A stretch of DNA of 64,000 nt from Lederbergia citri (GCF_018343625.1 NZ_JAGYPG010000002.1:911280-975279); one strand, 5' to 3'. Numbered from the stretch's first letter, positions 37,614-46,330 are shown. A program made the numbers and translations. The notes: generated by a model from the letters alone, not told the origin.

Positions 37614-38981
37614 TCAACTATTCGGAAAAATTTTTCCTGGATTCAATATATCACTTGGATCAAACAATTTTTTAATAGAGGTCATCACATCTAGAGCAGT
37701 ACCGTGTTCTTCCTTTTGAAATTGAATCTTTCCAATTCCTACACCATGCTCACCTGTGCAAGTTCCGCCTACTTTCAAAGCATACGAAACTAATTCTCTA
37801 TTAAATTGGTTTGCTTTTGCGATATCATCTGGGTCCTGAGGATTGTACAGCAAGGCAGTGTGAAAATTTCCATCCCCAACATGTCCAAGGACTCCTCCAT
37901 CCAATCCATATGTATCTAGTTGATTACGTGTATATTCCACAATTTCCGGCAATTTGGAGATTGGCACACATACATCTGTGCTTAAAATGGAAAGATTAGG
38001 GTAGCTATGACTAAAAGCATAATGGAGATCATGGCGCGCTTTCCATAAATGGGCACGTTTTAAAGAATCCGTTTCAAATACGAAATGACTGGATCCCATA
38101 TCTTCTACAATTGCTTTTACAAAATCAACATCCTCTTCATTACCTGATTGATTGCCATGAAATTCAATAAACAATGAATGCTCTTCCGGAAAGTCTGTTT
38201 CACTAAAATGGTTAACCTGCTTGATACTTCTTGCATCTACTAATTCTATTCTTGCGATTGGAATTCCTGCTGTCAGTATGGCAGCCGCTGAATCTACACA
38301 GCTTCGGATTGACGGAAAAGTACAACGTGCAGCTATTATGTTTTCAGGAATGCCGTGAAGCTTAAGTGTAATTTTTGTGAAAATGCCGAGGGTCCCTTCT
38401 GAACCGATGAATAGACTATTTAAATGATATCCAGATGATGACTTTTTTGCCATGCTCCCAGTCTCGATAACGCGTCCATCCGCTAGGACAACCTCCATAT
38501 TTAAAATCTGATCACGCATCACTCCGTACCTAACAGCTAGAGTACCACTGGCATTAGTCGCAGCCATTCCCCCGATAGAAGCATCCGCTCCTGGATCAAC
38601 CGGGAAAAATAAGCCGTATTTCTTTAATTCGTCATTTAGTTTTAGGCGAGTGATCCCTGGTTGTACTGTGACTGTTAAATCCTCTGGTTTTATTTCTACG
38701 ATGCTTGACATCCGCACAAGACTCATTGAAATTCCCTTTTTTATCGGAATGGCCTGTCCTTCAAGTCCAGAACCAGCACCATAAGGAACGATCGGGATTT
38801 TATGTTCATTAGCAAAGGTGACAATTTTCATCACATCTTCTGTTGATTCCGGAAAAGCAACTACATCAGGTTCCACTTTAAGATGATGGGATTCATCACC
38901 TGAATGATGCCTGAGAATTGTTTCATTGATGGTCGCTTTATCCTTTCCAACCAGATCGCATAGACTTTCATATAGGTTCAT
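37614..38981 (-). CDS. FAD-linked 2-hydroxyacid oxidase (GlcD-type)
   Basis: 455 residues of the VAO/PCMH flavoprotein family. The FAD domain has I-V-P-Y-G-A-G-S-G-L-E-G near 60-71 and V-D-P-G-A-D-A-S-I-G-G-M-A-A-T-N near 132-147; the C-terminal cap ends G-G-T-C-T-G-E-H-G-V-G. The enzymes oxidise glycolate or D-lactate, and in Bacillus are often annotated glcD. No GlcE or GlcF gene follows, so it may act alone as a D-lactate dehydrogenase. AAAAGGGGG precedes the ATG. Confidence 0.88.
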   Translation of the reverse strand: MNLYESLCDLVGKDKATINETILRHHSGDESHHLKVEPDVVAFPESTEDVMKIVTFANEHKIPIVPYGAGSGLEGQAIPIKKGISMSLVRMSSIVEIKPEDLTVTVQPGITRLKLNDELKKYGLFFPVDPGADASIGGMAATNASGTLAVRYGVMRDQILNMEVVLADGRVIETGSMAKKSSSGYHLNSLFIGSEGTLGIFTKITLKLHGIPENIIAARCTFPSIRSCVDSAAAILTAGIPIARIELVDARSIKQVNHFSETDFPEEHSLFIEFHGNQSGNEEDVDFVKAIVEDMGSSHFVFETDSLKRAHLWKARHDLHYAFSHSYPNLSILSTDVCVPISKLPEIVEYTRNQLDTYGLDGGVLGHVGDGNFHTALLYNPQDPDDIAKANQFNRELVSYALKVGGTCTGEHGVGIGKIQFQKEEHGTALDVMTSIKKLFDPSDILNPGKIFPNS

Positions 38982-39070
38982 TAAATACCCCCTTTTTGAA
39001 AAATGAGACTAATTAAATAATAGCATATAAGAGTTTAACCGAGAAAATTTTCCCAGAAACAAAAGACAAA

Positions 39071-39105
39071 AAAAAGCATTGGAGAATGATCCCCAATGCT
39101 TTTTA
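39071..39105 (-). terminator. terminator of the cold-shock gene
   Basis: AAAGCATTGG/CCAATGCTTT stem with a ten-base loop, A and T runs on both sides. Confidence 0.85.
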
Positions 39106-39109
39106 ATAA

Positions 39110-39310
39110 TTATAATTTTACAACGTTAGCTGCTTGGTCTCCACGGTTACCTTGAGTAATGTCAAAGCTTACTTTTTGACCTTCGTCAAGAGATTTGAAG
39201 CCATCGCCAGTGATTGCTGAGAAATGTACGAATACGTCTTCTCCACCTTCAACTTCGATAAACCCAAAACCTTTTTCTGCGTTAAACCATTTTACTGTAC
39301 CTTGGTTCAT
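39110..39310 (-). CDS. CspA-family cold-shock protein
   Basis: 66 residues, the standard single cold-shock OB fold. RNP1 K-G-F-G-F-I at 13-18 and RNP2 V-F-V-H-F at 26-30 are intact. It binds single-stranded RNA and acts as an RNA chaperone. It is closest in pattern to the Bacillus CspB/CspD set; the letter cannot be fixed from sequence alone. GGAGG precedes the ATG by nine bases. A 360-base untranslated region upstream contains a long hairpin. Confidence 0.95.
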   Translation of the reverse strand: MNQGTVKWFNAEKGFGFIEVEGGEDVFVHFSAITGDGFKSLDEGQKVSFDITQGNRGDQAANVVKL

Positions 39311-39357
39311 AATAAAAAACCTCCAAAAATTTGTTACTTAATAGCGATATAAACAAA

Positions 39358-39417
39358 AATTCACATGCTTTTACGGGTAATATTATCAACAATATAATCC
39401 GTAAAAACATGTGAATT
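39358..39417 (-). promoter_or_regulatory. long stem-loop in the csp leader
   Basis: Arms of 19 bases (39358-39376 and 39399-39417) match at 18 positions around a 22-base AT-rich loop, 48 bases upstream of the csp start codon. On the minus strand the stem is followed by TTTTTG, so it also has the look of a leaky attenuator. Cold-shock leaders fold differently with temperature in other bacteria; here that is inference. The rest of 39418-39670 shows nothing I recognise beyond AT-rich DNA. Confidence 0.6.
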
Positions 39418-39670
39418 ATAAGATTTAATATATATTAAGCTTAAGACTAATATTACCATCTTTAAGTTAAAATAACAAGGTTTTTAAAAAGCATTTTTAA
39501 TAATTTCAGGAATTAGTTAACCAACTACCTTTTTATTCAATTCTTGAAACTCAGATTTTAAAAAAGATAAAATATAAATATTAATAAAAGAAACTGTTGC
39601 TGTTCTCACTATCCGTAATAAAAAAGAAAGATTTTTTTACCAAAAATTTAATTTTGAGGTGACTTCGTAA

Positions 39671-40324
39671 ATGTACAATAATAACGGTGAATCACCATAT
39701 TTAAATGGGTTTGAACGCTTTACAAAAAAATCTGCATGGCCCGCTTACGCAGGATGTATGTGGGCTGTCCTGTATGCCATCTTTGTTCGATTTTTAGAAG
39801 CTGCAGGTGGCGGAATAATTACCACTTACGGTCGAGCTGAAGATCCCGAAGCATTATATATGGCTAGCTACATCGCTGGAGTTGTTATTATGCTCTGTGG
39901 TTTTTGCTTGCTGGGGCTAGTCAAACCATGGGGGAAAATTGTACCTCGGTGGATTCCGTTGATTAGCGGAAGAAACATCCATCCGCTCGTCTTACTTATC
40001 CCTACCCTTTCTGGTACCGCATTTTTACTAGCCCATGCTATTAGTGGAATGCTGACAAAATCACTCTTTTTGGCTGGGGTCATTACGATTAACTTTCCAG
40101 GCTGGGCAGAACTGAATCCTCACAGCTTGGCGTTATGGGATCTATTCTTTTACGAACCGTGGTTTCTCATAATGGGCTTGCTCGCCGGATTAGCGGCAGC
40201 CCATTACGCGTTTACTTCTACCATTCGGCTTATAGTAATTAGGAGATTTACAATCTACTATTTGTTGTTTATTTTACTCTTAACAATACTTTTTGTGATT
40301 GGGACTATTATTAAATTTAGCTAG
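39671..40324 (+). CDS. multi-helix membrane protein, function unknown
   Basis: 217 residues with five to six hydrophobic segments (for example about 24-45, 63-85, 105-125, 155-175 and 190-212) separated by short loops; P-A-Y-A-G-C-M-W-A-V near 25-34 and W-A-E-L-N-P-H-S near 141-148 may be family marks. I do not recognise the family. GAGGTGA lies ten bases before the ATG. Monocistronic. No cysteine pair or charged pore motif suggests a mechanism. Confidence 0.72.
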   Translation: MYNNNGESPYLNGFERFTKKSAWPAYAGCMWAVLYAIFVRFLEAAGGGIITTYGRAEDPEALYMASYIAGVVIMLCGFCLLGLVKPWGKIVPRWIPLISGRNIHPLVLLIPTLSGTAFLLAHAISGMLTKSLFLAGVITINFPGWAELNPHSLALWDLFFYEPWFLIMGLLAGLAAAHYAFTSTIRLIVIRRFTIYYLLFILLLTILFVIGTIIKFS

Positions 40325-40339
40325 TATTTGTCTAAACAA

Positions 40340-40381
40340 AATCGACGAACAGACACGCAGGATGTCATCTGTTCGTCGATT
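40340..40381 (-). terminator. terminator-like hairpin after bioB
   Basis: Perfect 14-base arms AATCGACGAACAGA/TCTGTTCGTCGATT with a 14-base loop, followed on the minus strand by TTGTTTA. The T run is short, but the stem is strong; it would end both flanking convergent units. Confidence 0.6.
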
Positions 40382-40435
40382 AACAAGGCTCTTCTGCTTT
40401 TCTTTAGGCATCTGCATGTACCTTTTCCTCTTTTA

Positions 40436-41443
40436 CTACAACGCTTTGGCAATTTCACTATCTAGCGGTTCAAGATCGACTTCAAAGCCCATATCCTCTA
40501 ACATTTGCTTATCCACTAAACCTTCCTGTCCTTCTGTCGTTAAGTAATCTCCGATAAAGATCGAGTTGGCCGGGTATAATCCAAGTGGCTGCAAGCTTCT
40601 TAAATTGACTTCACGCCCGCCAGAAATACGGATTTCTTTTGTCGGATTAATAAAACGGAACAAGCATAAAACTTTTAGGCAATAGCGTGGATTTAATTCA
40701 TCCGTACCTTCGAGTGGAGTCCCATCAATCGCGTGTAAAAAATTCACCGGAATAGAGTCTGCATCCAATATTCTCAAACTGCGAGCCATATCAATGACAT
40801 CTTCCAGTGTTTCTTTCATACCAACAATGACGCCCGAACATAGCGAAATACCAGAATTTTTAACAATGCCTACAGTATTCACGCGGTCTTCGTATGTATG
40901 TGATGTTGTAATATTGGAATGATGCTGGCTTGATGTATTTATGTTGTGATTGTAGCGGTCTACACCTGCCTCTTTCAATCTCTCAGCTTGCTCGGGCTTC
41001 AAAATCCCAAGACAGGCGCACACCGTCATATGTTGATGCTGCTCTTTTATTTCCTTCACTGCGCTAGCGACAATATCTAATTCTCGGCTAGCTGGTCCCC
41101 TACCACTCGCTACAATACAATACGTTCCAGCATTCAACTCAGCCGCTCTTTTAGCTCCCGCAACAATTTCATCTTTTTTCATCATCGAATACTTTTCTAT
41201 CGGGGCCTTCGAAACGATCGATTGTGCACAATAACCACAATTTTCAGGACATAAACCTGATTTTGTATTGATGATCATATTCAATTTCACTTTATTGCCA
41301 TAAAAATGTCTACGAACGCGGTAGGCTGCATGCAGCAACAGCAGTAACTCATCATCAGGACATTGCAAGACAGCAAGGGCTTCCTCATTCGTCAATTCTT
41401 TACCTGCCAATACTTTTTCTGCTAATTTATCGTAATCAAACAT
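40436..41443 (-). CDS. bioB: biotin synthase
   Basis: 335 residues. The radical-SAM cluster C65-x3-C69-x2-C72 (C-P-E-N-C-G-Y-C) is intact, and the second [2Fe-2S] site residues (C-A-C-L-G near 140 and R in I-R-I-S-G-G-R near 275) are present. It inserts sulphur into dethiobiotin. The ATG at 41443 is seven bases from AGGTGG; a TTG at 41449 is too close. The ribosome site overlaps the bioY stop region, so the genes form an operon bioY-bioB under a BirA box. Confidence 0.95.
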   Translation of the reverse strand: MFDYDKLAEKVLAGKELTNEEALAVLQCPDDELLLLLHAAYRVRRHFYGNKVKLNMIINTKSGLCPENCGYCAQSIVSKAPIEKYSMMKKDEIVAGAKRAAELNAGTYCIVASGRGPASRELDIVASAVKEIKEQHQHMTVCACLGILKPEQAERLKEAGVDRYNHNINTSSQHHSNITTSHTYEDRVNTVGIVKNSGISLCSGVIVGMKETLEDVIDMARSLRILDADSIPVNFLHAIDGTPLEGTDELNPRYCLKVLCLFRFINPTKEIRISGGREVNLRSLQPLGLYPANSIFIGDYLTTEGQEGLVDKQMLEDMGFEVDLEPLDSEIAKAL

Positions 41444-41454
41444 GTTCAAACCAC

Positions 41455-42045
41455 CTATCTTGATCTTTTCACAATCTTTTGCATTCTATGGGCGAACATC
41501 CCTGCCAATACAGCCAGAAAAATATCTTTTGGAAATGGAACAGCCATCCACAACCATGCCACCTTATAAGAAAATGCAGCTGGTGCTGCGGCCCATACTT
41601 TATAAGCAACATACATCAAATTAGTACCGATTAAATAGCTTAAGAGAGTTCCGATTAAAGCCGCGATAATATATGAATGTAGTTTGTTATTCTTTTCAAT
41701 GATTTTCCCAGTTACGTATGCCGTTACAATAAAAGATAAAATAAATCCGAATGTCGGGTTAAGAATTTGTGTTGGTCCACCCATAAATTTCGCAAATACC
41801 GGTGCACCCGAAAGACCGATAAACATATAAACAGCCATGGAAATGGCCCCGAGACGGCTTCCTAAAAACGCCCCTGCCAACACTGCGAAGAAGGCTTGCA
41901 ATGTAATTGGCACTCCCCCAATTGTCATGAACGGAATAAAGGATGTAATATTTGCTCCTATCATCATTAGTGCTGAGAACATACTCACATAGACCATATC
42001 GAGCGTTCTTAGCTTATTTTTTGTTCTTACTGTTGCTGTACTCAT
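41455..42045 (-). CDS. bioY: biotin ECF-transporter substrate-binding subunit
   Basis: 196 residues, six membrane helices of the BioY fold. The signatures G-V-P-I-T-L-Q-A-F-F-A-V-L-A-G (about 43-57) and F-M-G-G-P-T-Q-I-L-N-P-T-F-G-F (about 86-100) are diagnostic. BioY binds biotin and works alone or with the EcfAA'T module encoded elsewhere. First gene of bioY-bioB; the BirA operator lies 50-86 bases upstream. Confidence 0.93.
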   Translation of the reverse strand: MSTATVRTKNKLRTLDMVYVSMFSALMMIGANITSFIPFMTIGGVPITLQAFFAVLAGAFLGSRLGAISMAVYMFIGLSGAPVFAKFMGGPTQILNPTFGFILSFIVTAYVTGKIIEKNNKLHSYIIAALIGTLLSYLIGTNLMYVAYKVWAAAPAAFSYKVAWLWMAVPFPKDIFLAVLAGMFAHRMQKIVKRSR

Positions 42046-42094
42046 TTTTTCACCTCAAATTTTTACTATAATAAGAGAATAGTGGTATGACTAT

Positions 42095-42131
42095 TATATG
42101 TCAACCTAAAATATTTTATGGTTAACATATA
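42095..42131. promoter_or_regulatory. BirA operator of bioY-bioB
   Basis: TATATGTCAACC-N13-GGTTAACATATA, arms matching at 11 of 12; the core TGTYAAC-N15-GTTAACA is the Firmicute BirA biotin-repressor pattern. Holo-BirA would repress the operon when biotin is ample. Confidence 0.85.
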
Positions 42132-42137
42132 TTTTTT

Positions 42138-42166
42138 TGTAACGAATTCGTTTTTCATGGTACTAA
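42138..42166 (+). promoter_or_regulatory. possible autoregulated ECF promoter
   Basis: TGTAAC-N16-GTACTAA, 31 bases before the sigma-factor start codon. The AAC -35 element and 16-base spacing are usual for ECF promoters, which the cognate sigma often reads. The -10 is atypical. Confidence 0.4.
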
Positions 42167-42196
42167 TGTATTGAAGAGCTTAAGGGGGAGGGCAAC

Positions 42197-42694
42197 ATGA
42201 ACGAGCTTGAAAGACTATATACAGAGATTCAGCCAAAAATATATGCTTTTTTCTATATAAAAACATCTGATAAATCTGCTGCAGAAGATTTAACACATGA
42301 TGTTTTTTATGAGGCAATTAAAGGAATTCATTCTTTCTCTGGAAAATCCACGGTGCAAACTTGGATATTTTCCATTGCTAAAAATGTATTAAGAAAACAT
42401 TATCGTTCAAAAAAATATGTGTCTAGCCTTCATAAAAGGCTTACCCTTGATGTCCCTGAACATCCTAGTTCCCCCGAGGATGTATATATGGTCAAGGAAG
42501 GACATGTAAACTTGTTGCAAAGAATTAGCAGCTTAGACGAAGTTCAGCAAGAAATCGTATCGCTGCGACTATATGGAGATCTATCTTTTAAAGAAATTGG
42601 TGAGCTCATAAATAAAAGTGAAAATTACGTTCGAGTCACATTTCATCGAGCGAAACTGCGACTTCAAAAAGAAATGGGGTTGAACCATGAATAA
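42197..42694 (+). CDS. ECF-type RNA polymerase sigma factor
   Basis: 165 residues. Region 2 (A-E-D-L-T-H-D-V-F-Y-E-A near 30-41 and F-S-G-K-S-T-V-Q-T-W-I-F-S-I-A-K-N near 47-63) and region 4 (L-S-F-K-E-I-G-E-L-I-N-K-S-E-N-Y-V-R-V near 130-150) are clear, with no region 3. It redirects RNA polymerase in response to an envelope signal. AGGGGGAGGG precedes the ATG. The next gene overlaps by eight bases and encodes a zinc anti-sigma factor, the standard pair. I cannot match it to a named B. subtilis ECF sigma. Confidence 0.92.
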   Translation: MNELERLYTEIQPKIYAFFYIKTSDKSAAEDLTHDVFYEAIKGIHSFSGKSTVQTWIFSIAKNVLRKHYRSKKYVSSLHKRLTLDVPEHPSSPEDVYMVKEGHVNLLQRISSLDEVQQEIVSLRLYGDLSFKEIGELINKSENYVRVTFHRAKLRLQKEMGLNHE

Positions 42695-43220
42695 AGAATG
42701 CTCGATAGTAGAAGATCTGCTACCCCTTTATAACGAAGGATTGCTTCAAGATGAAACAACAGAATGGGTGGAGGCGCATCTTGAACATTGTGAGAGCTGC
42801 CGGGAACTGGCCCTTCTATCAAAAGAACCTATTGAAACAGAGAACATTACTTCTACGATTGATACAGAAAACATGATTAAAAAAATAAATTTGAAGCTAT
42901 CTATTTATCAAATTATTTTTGTTGCGATTTCGTTTATTATTGCGATAAAAACTTCATTGTTGCATGAAAGCTTTGGGTTTATTCTCACTTACCCTATTCT
43001 AGGTTTGATTACATTTTTGTTTTATAAACGATTTTTAATCGTAGCAGTAATCGCTTTTTTACCGAATTTTATTTGGTCATTGATTGATATAGCATCAATG
43101 TCGGTTAACGCAAACATTGGCTCAATCTTCCTTGCTGGTATACATCTCATTCTAGCTTTAGTTGGCAGTGTAATCGGCTTACTCATTTTAAAACTGAGAG
43201 AAAGAGGTCCAGCATCATGA
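42687..43220 (+). CDS. zinc-finger membrane anti-sigma factor
   Basis: 177 residues. The N-terminal ZAS motif H31-x3-C35-x2-C38 with C5 forms the zinc site that clamps the sigma factor; four hydrophobic segments follow from about residue 73. It holds the upstream ECF sigma at the membrane until a signal arrives. Multi-pass instead of single-pass topology is somewhat unusual for this class. Overlaps both neighbours (8 and 4 bases). Confidence 0.87.
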   Translation: MNKECSIVEDLLPLYNEGLLQDETTEWVEAHLEHCESCRELALLSKEPIETENITSTIDTENMIKKINLKLSIYQIIFVAISFIIAIKTSLLHESFGFILTYPILGLITFLFYKRFLIVAVIAFLPNFIWSLIDIASMSVNANIGSIFLAGIHLILALVGSVIGLLILKLRERGPAS

Positions 43221-43939
43221 CTATGAAGAAATGGATTTATTTAATTTTAATTATTATTCTCGTCGTCCCTATTTTATTTTTCTACAACGCATTTAATGGG
43301 AATCCAACGTGGAAGTATTTTTCAAATAAGGCAGTGAAGCATTACCTAGAAGTCAAATACCCTGGAGACGAGTTCGTTATTCGTGATGCTATCTACAATT
43401 TTAAAGTTAGTGGCTATTCATATACCGTAAGGAAAGTTGGGGATGAACACCAAAAGGACTACGAATTTACGGTGACTGGTTTTTGGAAGCCAACTGTCAC
43501 CTATGACGGAATTTATTATGACAATCTCGATCTCCCTCTCATGGAAAAATTGGAAAAAGAAGCTGCTGCAGAGATAACGGAACTATTGAAAGATAAAGTC
43601 GATAGAATTGTGGAAATGGGTGTGCAAGTGGAAGTTTTGCAAGGAACGTATAGCCCGGATACTAAGTGGAGCAAAGATTTAAAGCTTGAAAAACCAATGT
43701 ATCTCTACCTGATCGCAGATGCTACCAATATGAACAAGGAAGACGTGTTAAAAACCGTTCGTTCCATTCAACAGACGCTTAACTCAGAACATTATTCATA
43801 CCTCGGATTCAGCTTTAATGGCAATTTATTCGATAATGAAATGATTCAAAAAGATGATCGTGGATATGTAAAATACTCAGTTTTATTCGAAAAAGATTCA
43901 AACATCGAGTTGAACGATGTTGAGGAATACAATCAATAA
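43217..43939 (+). CDS. YfjL-like membrane-anchored protein
   Basis: 240 residues: one N-terminal membrane segment (about 5-23) and an extracellular domain of mixed strands and helices (K-A-V-K-H-Y-L-E-V-K-Y-P-G-D-E-F near 40-55). It resembles B. subtilis YfjL-like proteins of unknown role. Coupled to the anti-sigma gene (ATGA) and so likely a third member of the sigma regulon, perhaps a signal sensor or target. No lipobox. Confidence 0.7.
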   Translation: MTMKKWIYLILIIILVVPILFFYNAFNGNPTWKYFSNKAVKHYLEVKYPGDEFVIRDAIYNFKVSGYSYTVRKVGDEHQKDYEFTVTGFWKPTVTYDGIYYDNLDLPLMEKLEKEAAAEITELLKDKVDRIVEMGVQVEVLQGTYSPDTKWSKDLKLEKPMYLYLIADATNMNKEDVLKTVRSIQQTLNSEHYSYLGFSFNGNLFDNEMIQKDDRGYVKYSVLFEKDSNIELNDVEEYNQ

Positions 43940-43959
43940 TAATAAAGGAGATGTTATTT

Positions 43960-44217
43960 ATGTGGGAAATTCCATTTTACGCAATTCTAATGCCAATCAT
44001 TACAGTAGTACTTTCATTATTTGGTGCGATGAAGCTGAAAAATTATTATCTGGCTCCATTAATTATTTTTGTCGGTCTAAATGTATTAACCATTGTTTTA
44101 CCAATGGTCCAAAACGTTGGTTGGACGGCATTATTCGGTTGGGCAACCTTTTATACGGTAGTATCACTACTTATTTCTATAATTGTAAAATTTGCTAAAA
44201 CAAAAGCAGCTGCATAA
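43960..44217 (+). CDS. small membrane protein, DUF2651-like
   Basis: 85 residues from the ATG at 43960, nine bases after AAAGGAG; an upstream ATG touches the site. Three hydrophobic segments (about 6-20, 27-50, 55-78) and a short basic end. The layout recalls DUF2651 (Bacillus YfjT/YbeC-like) proteins of unknown function. Last gene of the sigma operon, followed by a hairpin. Confidence 0.68.
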   Translation: MWEIPFYAILMPIITVVLSLFGAMKLKNYYLAPLIIFVGLNVLTIVLPMVQNVGWTALFGWATFYTVVSLLISIIVKFAKTKAAA

Positions 44218-44227
44218 AAGGAAAAAT

Positions 44228-44249
44228 GCATCGGTCCAAAAACCGATGC
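44228..44249 (+). terminator. terminator of the ECF sigma operon
   Basis: GCATCGG/CCGATGC stem, eight-base loop, then CCTTTCTCTTCTT; the tail is T-rich but broken. Confidence 0.55.
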
Positions 44250-44315
44250 CCTTTCTCTTCTTAGGAAATTATAAAATTGAACATTGTGGACAACTTTCAA
44301 GGCGGGAAGTTTTCG

Positions 44316-44587
44316 TCAAGATCCAGCGCCTATCGACTAGCAAACTTCTTGTCCTTCTCCCTACGATAAGTCAACATCGGCTCGTCCTGTCTAGCTGCAG
44401 GCGCCAGCCGCTCGAGGTCAAATAACCTGAGTCAATAAAAGTCAAAGACCGGACTTTTTTGACTCAGAACATTTGCTTGTCGGGGCTAACCAGGCACCTT
44501 CCGCTTTTCCAACCTCGCCGTGTTTCCTTTATCTCAGTCGAAGGCCCTGAAGTTTGTACGTCGATGGACAGGCGCTTCCGCTTTTGT
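44316..44587. repeat. dispersed MITE-like repeat, copy 2 with a nested insertion
   Basis: The outer parts match copy 1 at 14709-14865 (AGCGCCTA left end, CTACGATAAGTCAACATCGG, TTCCTTTATCTC, GTTTGTACGTCG, CAGGCGCTT-CCGCTTTTG right end). Inserted at about 44386-44512 is a related block that itself starts GTCTAGCTGCAGGCGCC and ends CAGGCACCTTCCGCTTTT. Within that lies an inverted repeat CTGAGTCAA...TTGACTCAG. The 373-base gap holds no gene. Confidence 0.75.
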
Positions 44588-44590
44588 TCG

Positions 44591-45628
44591 TTATCTTAAG
44601 AATTTCACACAAACTACTTCAGGAACAGAAACTTCAGAATCAAGCTTCGTCAATTTTCCAGTTTCTTTATCCCTTGCAAAAAGAACAAGATTTCCCGTAT
44701 GTTGATTAGATGCAATCAAGAAAGCTTCACTTGGGTCTAATACGAAATCACGCGGCCACTCCCCGCCTGATGGTGTATGTTCAACGAAAGTAAGTTCTCC
44801 GGAATCGGCGTCGACGCTAAACACAGCAATGCTATTATGTCCACGATTTCCCGTATAAACGAAGCGGCCGTCGGAAGGAATATGGATGGCACTTGCATCA
44901 TTTGTCTCGGTAAAATCTGCTGGGATTGCTTTAATGTATTGTTTTTCAGCGAAGCTTCCGTCCTCCGCATTATAATCTAGAACAACCACTTCTGAACTTA
45001 GCTCAGTGAGTAAATATGCAACTTTTCCATTTGGGTGAAAAGCAAGATGGCGTGGGCCGCTCCCTGCTCGTACTACTAAAGTATTCACTTTGTCGAGAGA
45101 GCCATTATTAACTTTATATGTAACGACTTCGTTCGTACCAAGATCGGCAACAACAACATACTGTTTGTCTGGAGTAAAAGCTGTATAATGGACGTGCGGT
45201 TTTTCTTGTCGAGCGTGCGGACCTGTTCCTTCGTGCTTATAAACAGAGGATACTGGATTTACACCATCAATTTTCGTTTTGTATAATTCAACAGTTCCTT
45301 CATGATAATTCCCAGTTACTAGGTCATTTTGATACACATCTAAATGACATGGTGGTGCCCCTTCATGTACTTCCGTATTTAAAGAACTCAATTCTCCTGT
45401 TTCGGAATCAATAGAAAATGCTGCCACGCCACCTGACTTGTCTTGTTGAGCAACAGAATACAAATACCTGTTTCCCTCGCTGATAGTTAAATAGGTCGGA
45501 CTGCCAACTTTTGCTGCTACTTCAACATTCGTCAGCTCTGCTTTTTCTGTATCCAGAATAAAGCGGTAAATTCCTTCACTCGTTTGCCTAGTGTATGTAC
45601 CTGCATATCCTATGTATTTTTCTCCCAT
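44591..45628 (-). CDS. pgl: lactonase-family seven-bladed propeller (6-phosphogluconolactonase type)
   Basis: 345 residues of repeated beta-propeller blades. Family marks are G-Y-A-G-T-Y-T near 6-12, G-T-G-P-H-A-R-Q-E-K-P-H-V-H near 131-144, and P-R-H-L-A-F-H-P-N-G-K near 191-201. YkgB/Pgl members hydrolyse 6-phosphogluconolactone in the pentose phosphate route; other members act on carboxymuconate. AGAAAGGGAG precedes the ATG. It is not linked to the gnd gene at 57.6 kb, so the assignment is by family only. Confidence 0.85.
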   Translation of the reverse strand: MGEKYIGYAGTYTRQTSEGIYRFILDTEKAELTNVEVAAKVGSPTYLTISEGNRYLYSVAQQDKSGGVAAFSIDSETGELSSLNTEVHEGAPPCHLDVYQNDLVTGNYHEGTVELYKTKIDGVNPVSSVYKHEGTGPHARQEKPHVHYTAFTPDKQYVVVADLGTNEVVTYKVNNGSLDKVNTLVVRAGSGPRHLAFHPNGKVAYLLTELSSEVVVLDYNAEDGSFAEKQYIKAIPADFTETNDASAIHIPSDGRFVYTGNRGHNSIAVFSVDADSGELTFVEHTPSGGEWPRDFVLDPSEAFLIASNQHTGNLVLFARDKETGKLTKLDSEVSVPEVVCVKFLR

Positions 45629-45679
45629 GATCTGACTCCCTTTCTAAATTTTCTGTTACTATTATAACATCGAAAATGG

Positions 45680-45704
45680 CAAAAGCGCCCTTTCGAGGAC
45701 GCTC
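45680..45704 (-). terminator. terminator of the catE-nitroreductase operon
   Basis: AGCGTCC/GGGCGCT stem with a six-base loop, then TTTTG on the minus strand. Confidence 0.65.
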
Positions 45705-45705
45705 T

Positions 45706-46320
45706 TTATTTAAAAACTATCATTCTATCTTCTACACTATTATATTGTTTTTCACGTGGGCCAACTGTCGGTTTTCCAAATGGCATTTGTGAAATAAGCT
45801 TCCAATTTTCAGGAATGTCCCAAATTTGTTGAACAGCTTCGTCTATAATTGGATTATAATGCTGCAATGATACTCCGAATCCTTCCAATTCTAATGCTGT
45901 CCATACGATATATTGAAGCATCCCGGATGATTGCATTGAGTACTCAGGCATTTTCTCAGCATAGGATGGAAATTTTTCTTGCAAGCCTTTCACTACCGTT
46001 TGATCTTCGAAAAATAAAATGGTGCCATAGCCATTTCGAAAGGCTGCCATTTTTTCTTCCGTTAGTTTAAATTTATCCGCAGATACTTTTTCCCTCAAAG
46101 CCGCCTCAGTAATATTCCATAACTTATCGTGGTTTTGACCAAGCAAGATTACTGCTCGTCCACTTTGTGAATTATATGCTGATGGAGAATGTTTAATCGC
46201 TTGAGCCACTATTTCCTCTATACGTTCGTCTGTTATGACTGTGTCTTTACTTATCCCATATATGGAGCGTCTATTTTCAACAGCTGAATAAAAGTTTTGC
46301 TTTGTTTCAATCATGATCAT
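45706..46320 (-). CDS. nitroreductase-family flavoprotein
   Basis: 204 residues with the FMN-binding start E-N-R-R-S-I-Y near 16-22 and H-S-P-S-A-Y-N-S-Q-S near 44-53, the pattern of the Frm2/YdgI-type nitroreductases. They reduce nitro compounds or quinones with NAD(P)H. The gene lies ten bases after catE and should be cotranscribed with it. In B. subtilis the redox regulator YodB controls a nitroreductase (YodC); this one is a different subfamily but in the equivalent place. Confidence 0.86.
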   Translation of the reverse strand: MIMIETKQNFYSAVENRRSIYGISKDTVITDERIEEIVAQAIKHSPSAYNSQSGRAVILLGQNHDKLWNITEAALREKVSADKFKLTEEKMAAFRNGYGTILFFEDQTVVKGLQEKFPSYAEKMPEYSMQSSGMLQYIVWTALELEGFGVSLQHYNPIIDEAVQQIWDIPENWKLISQMPFGKPTVGPREKQYNSVEDRMIVFK

Positions 46321-46330
46321 TTCTCTCCCC

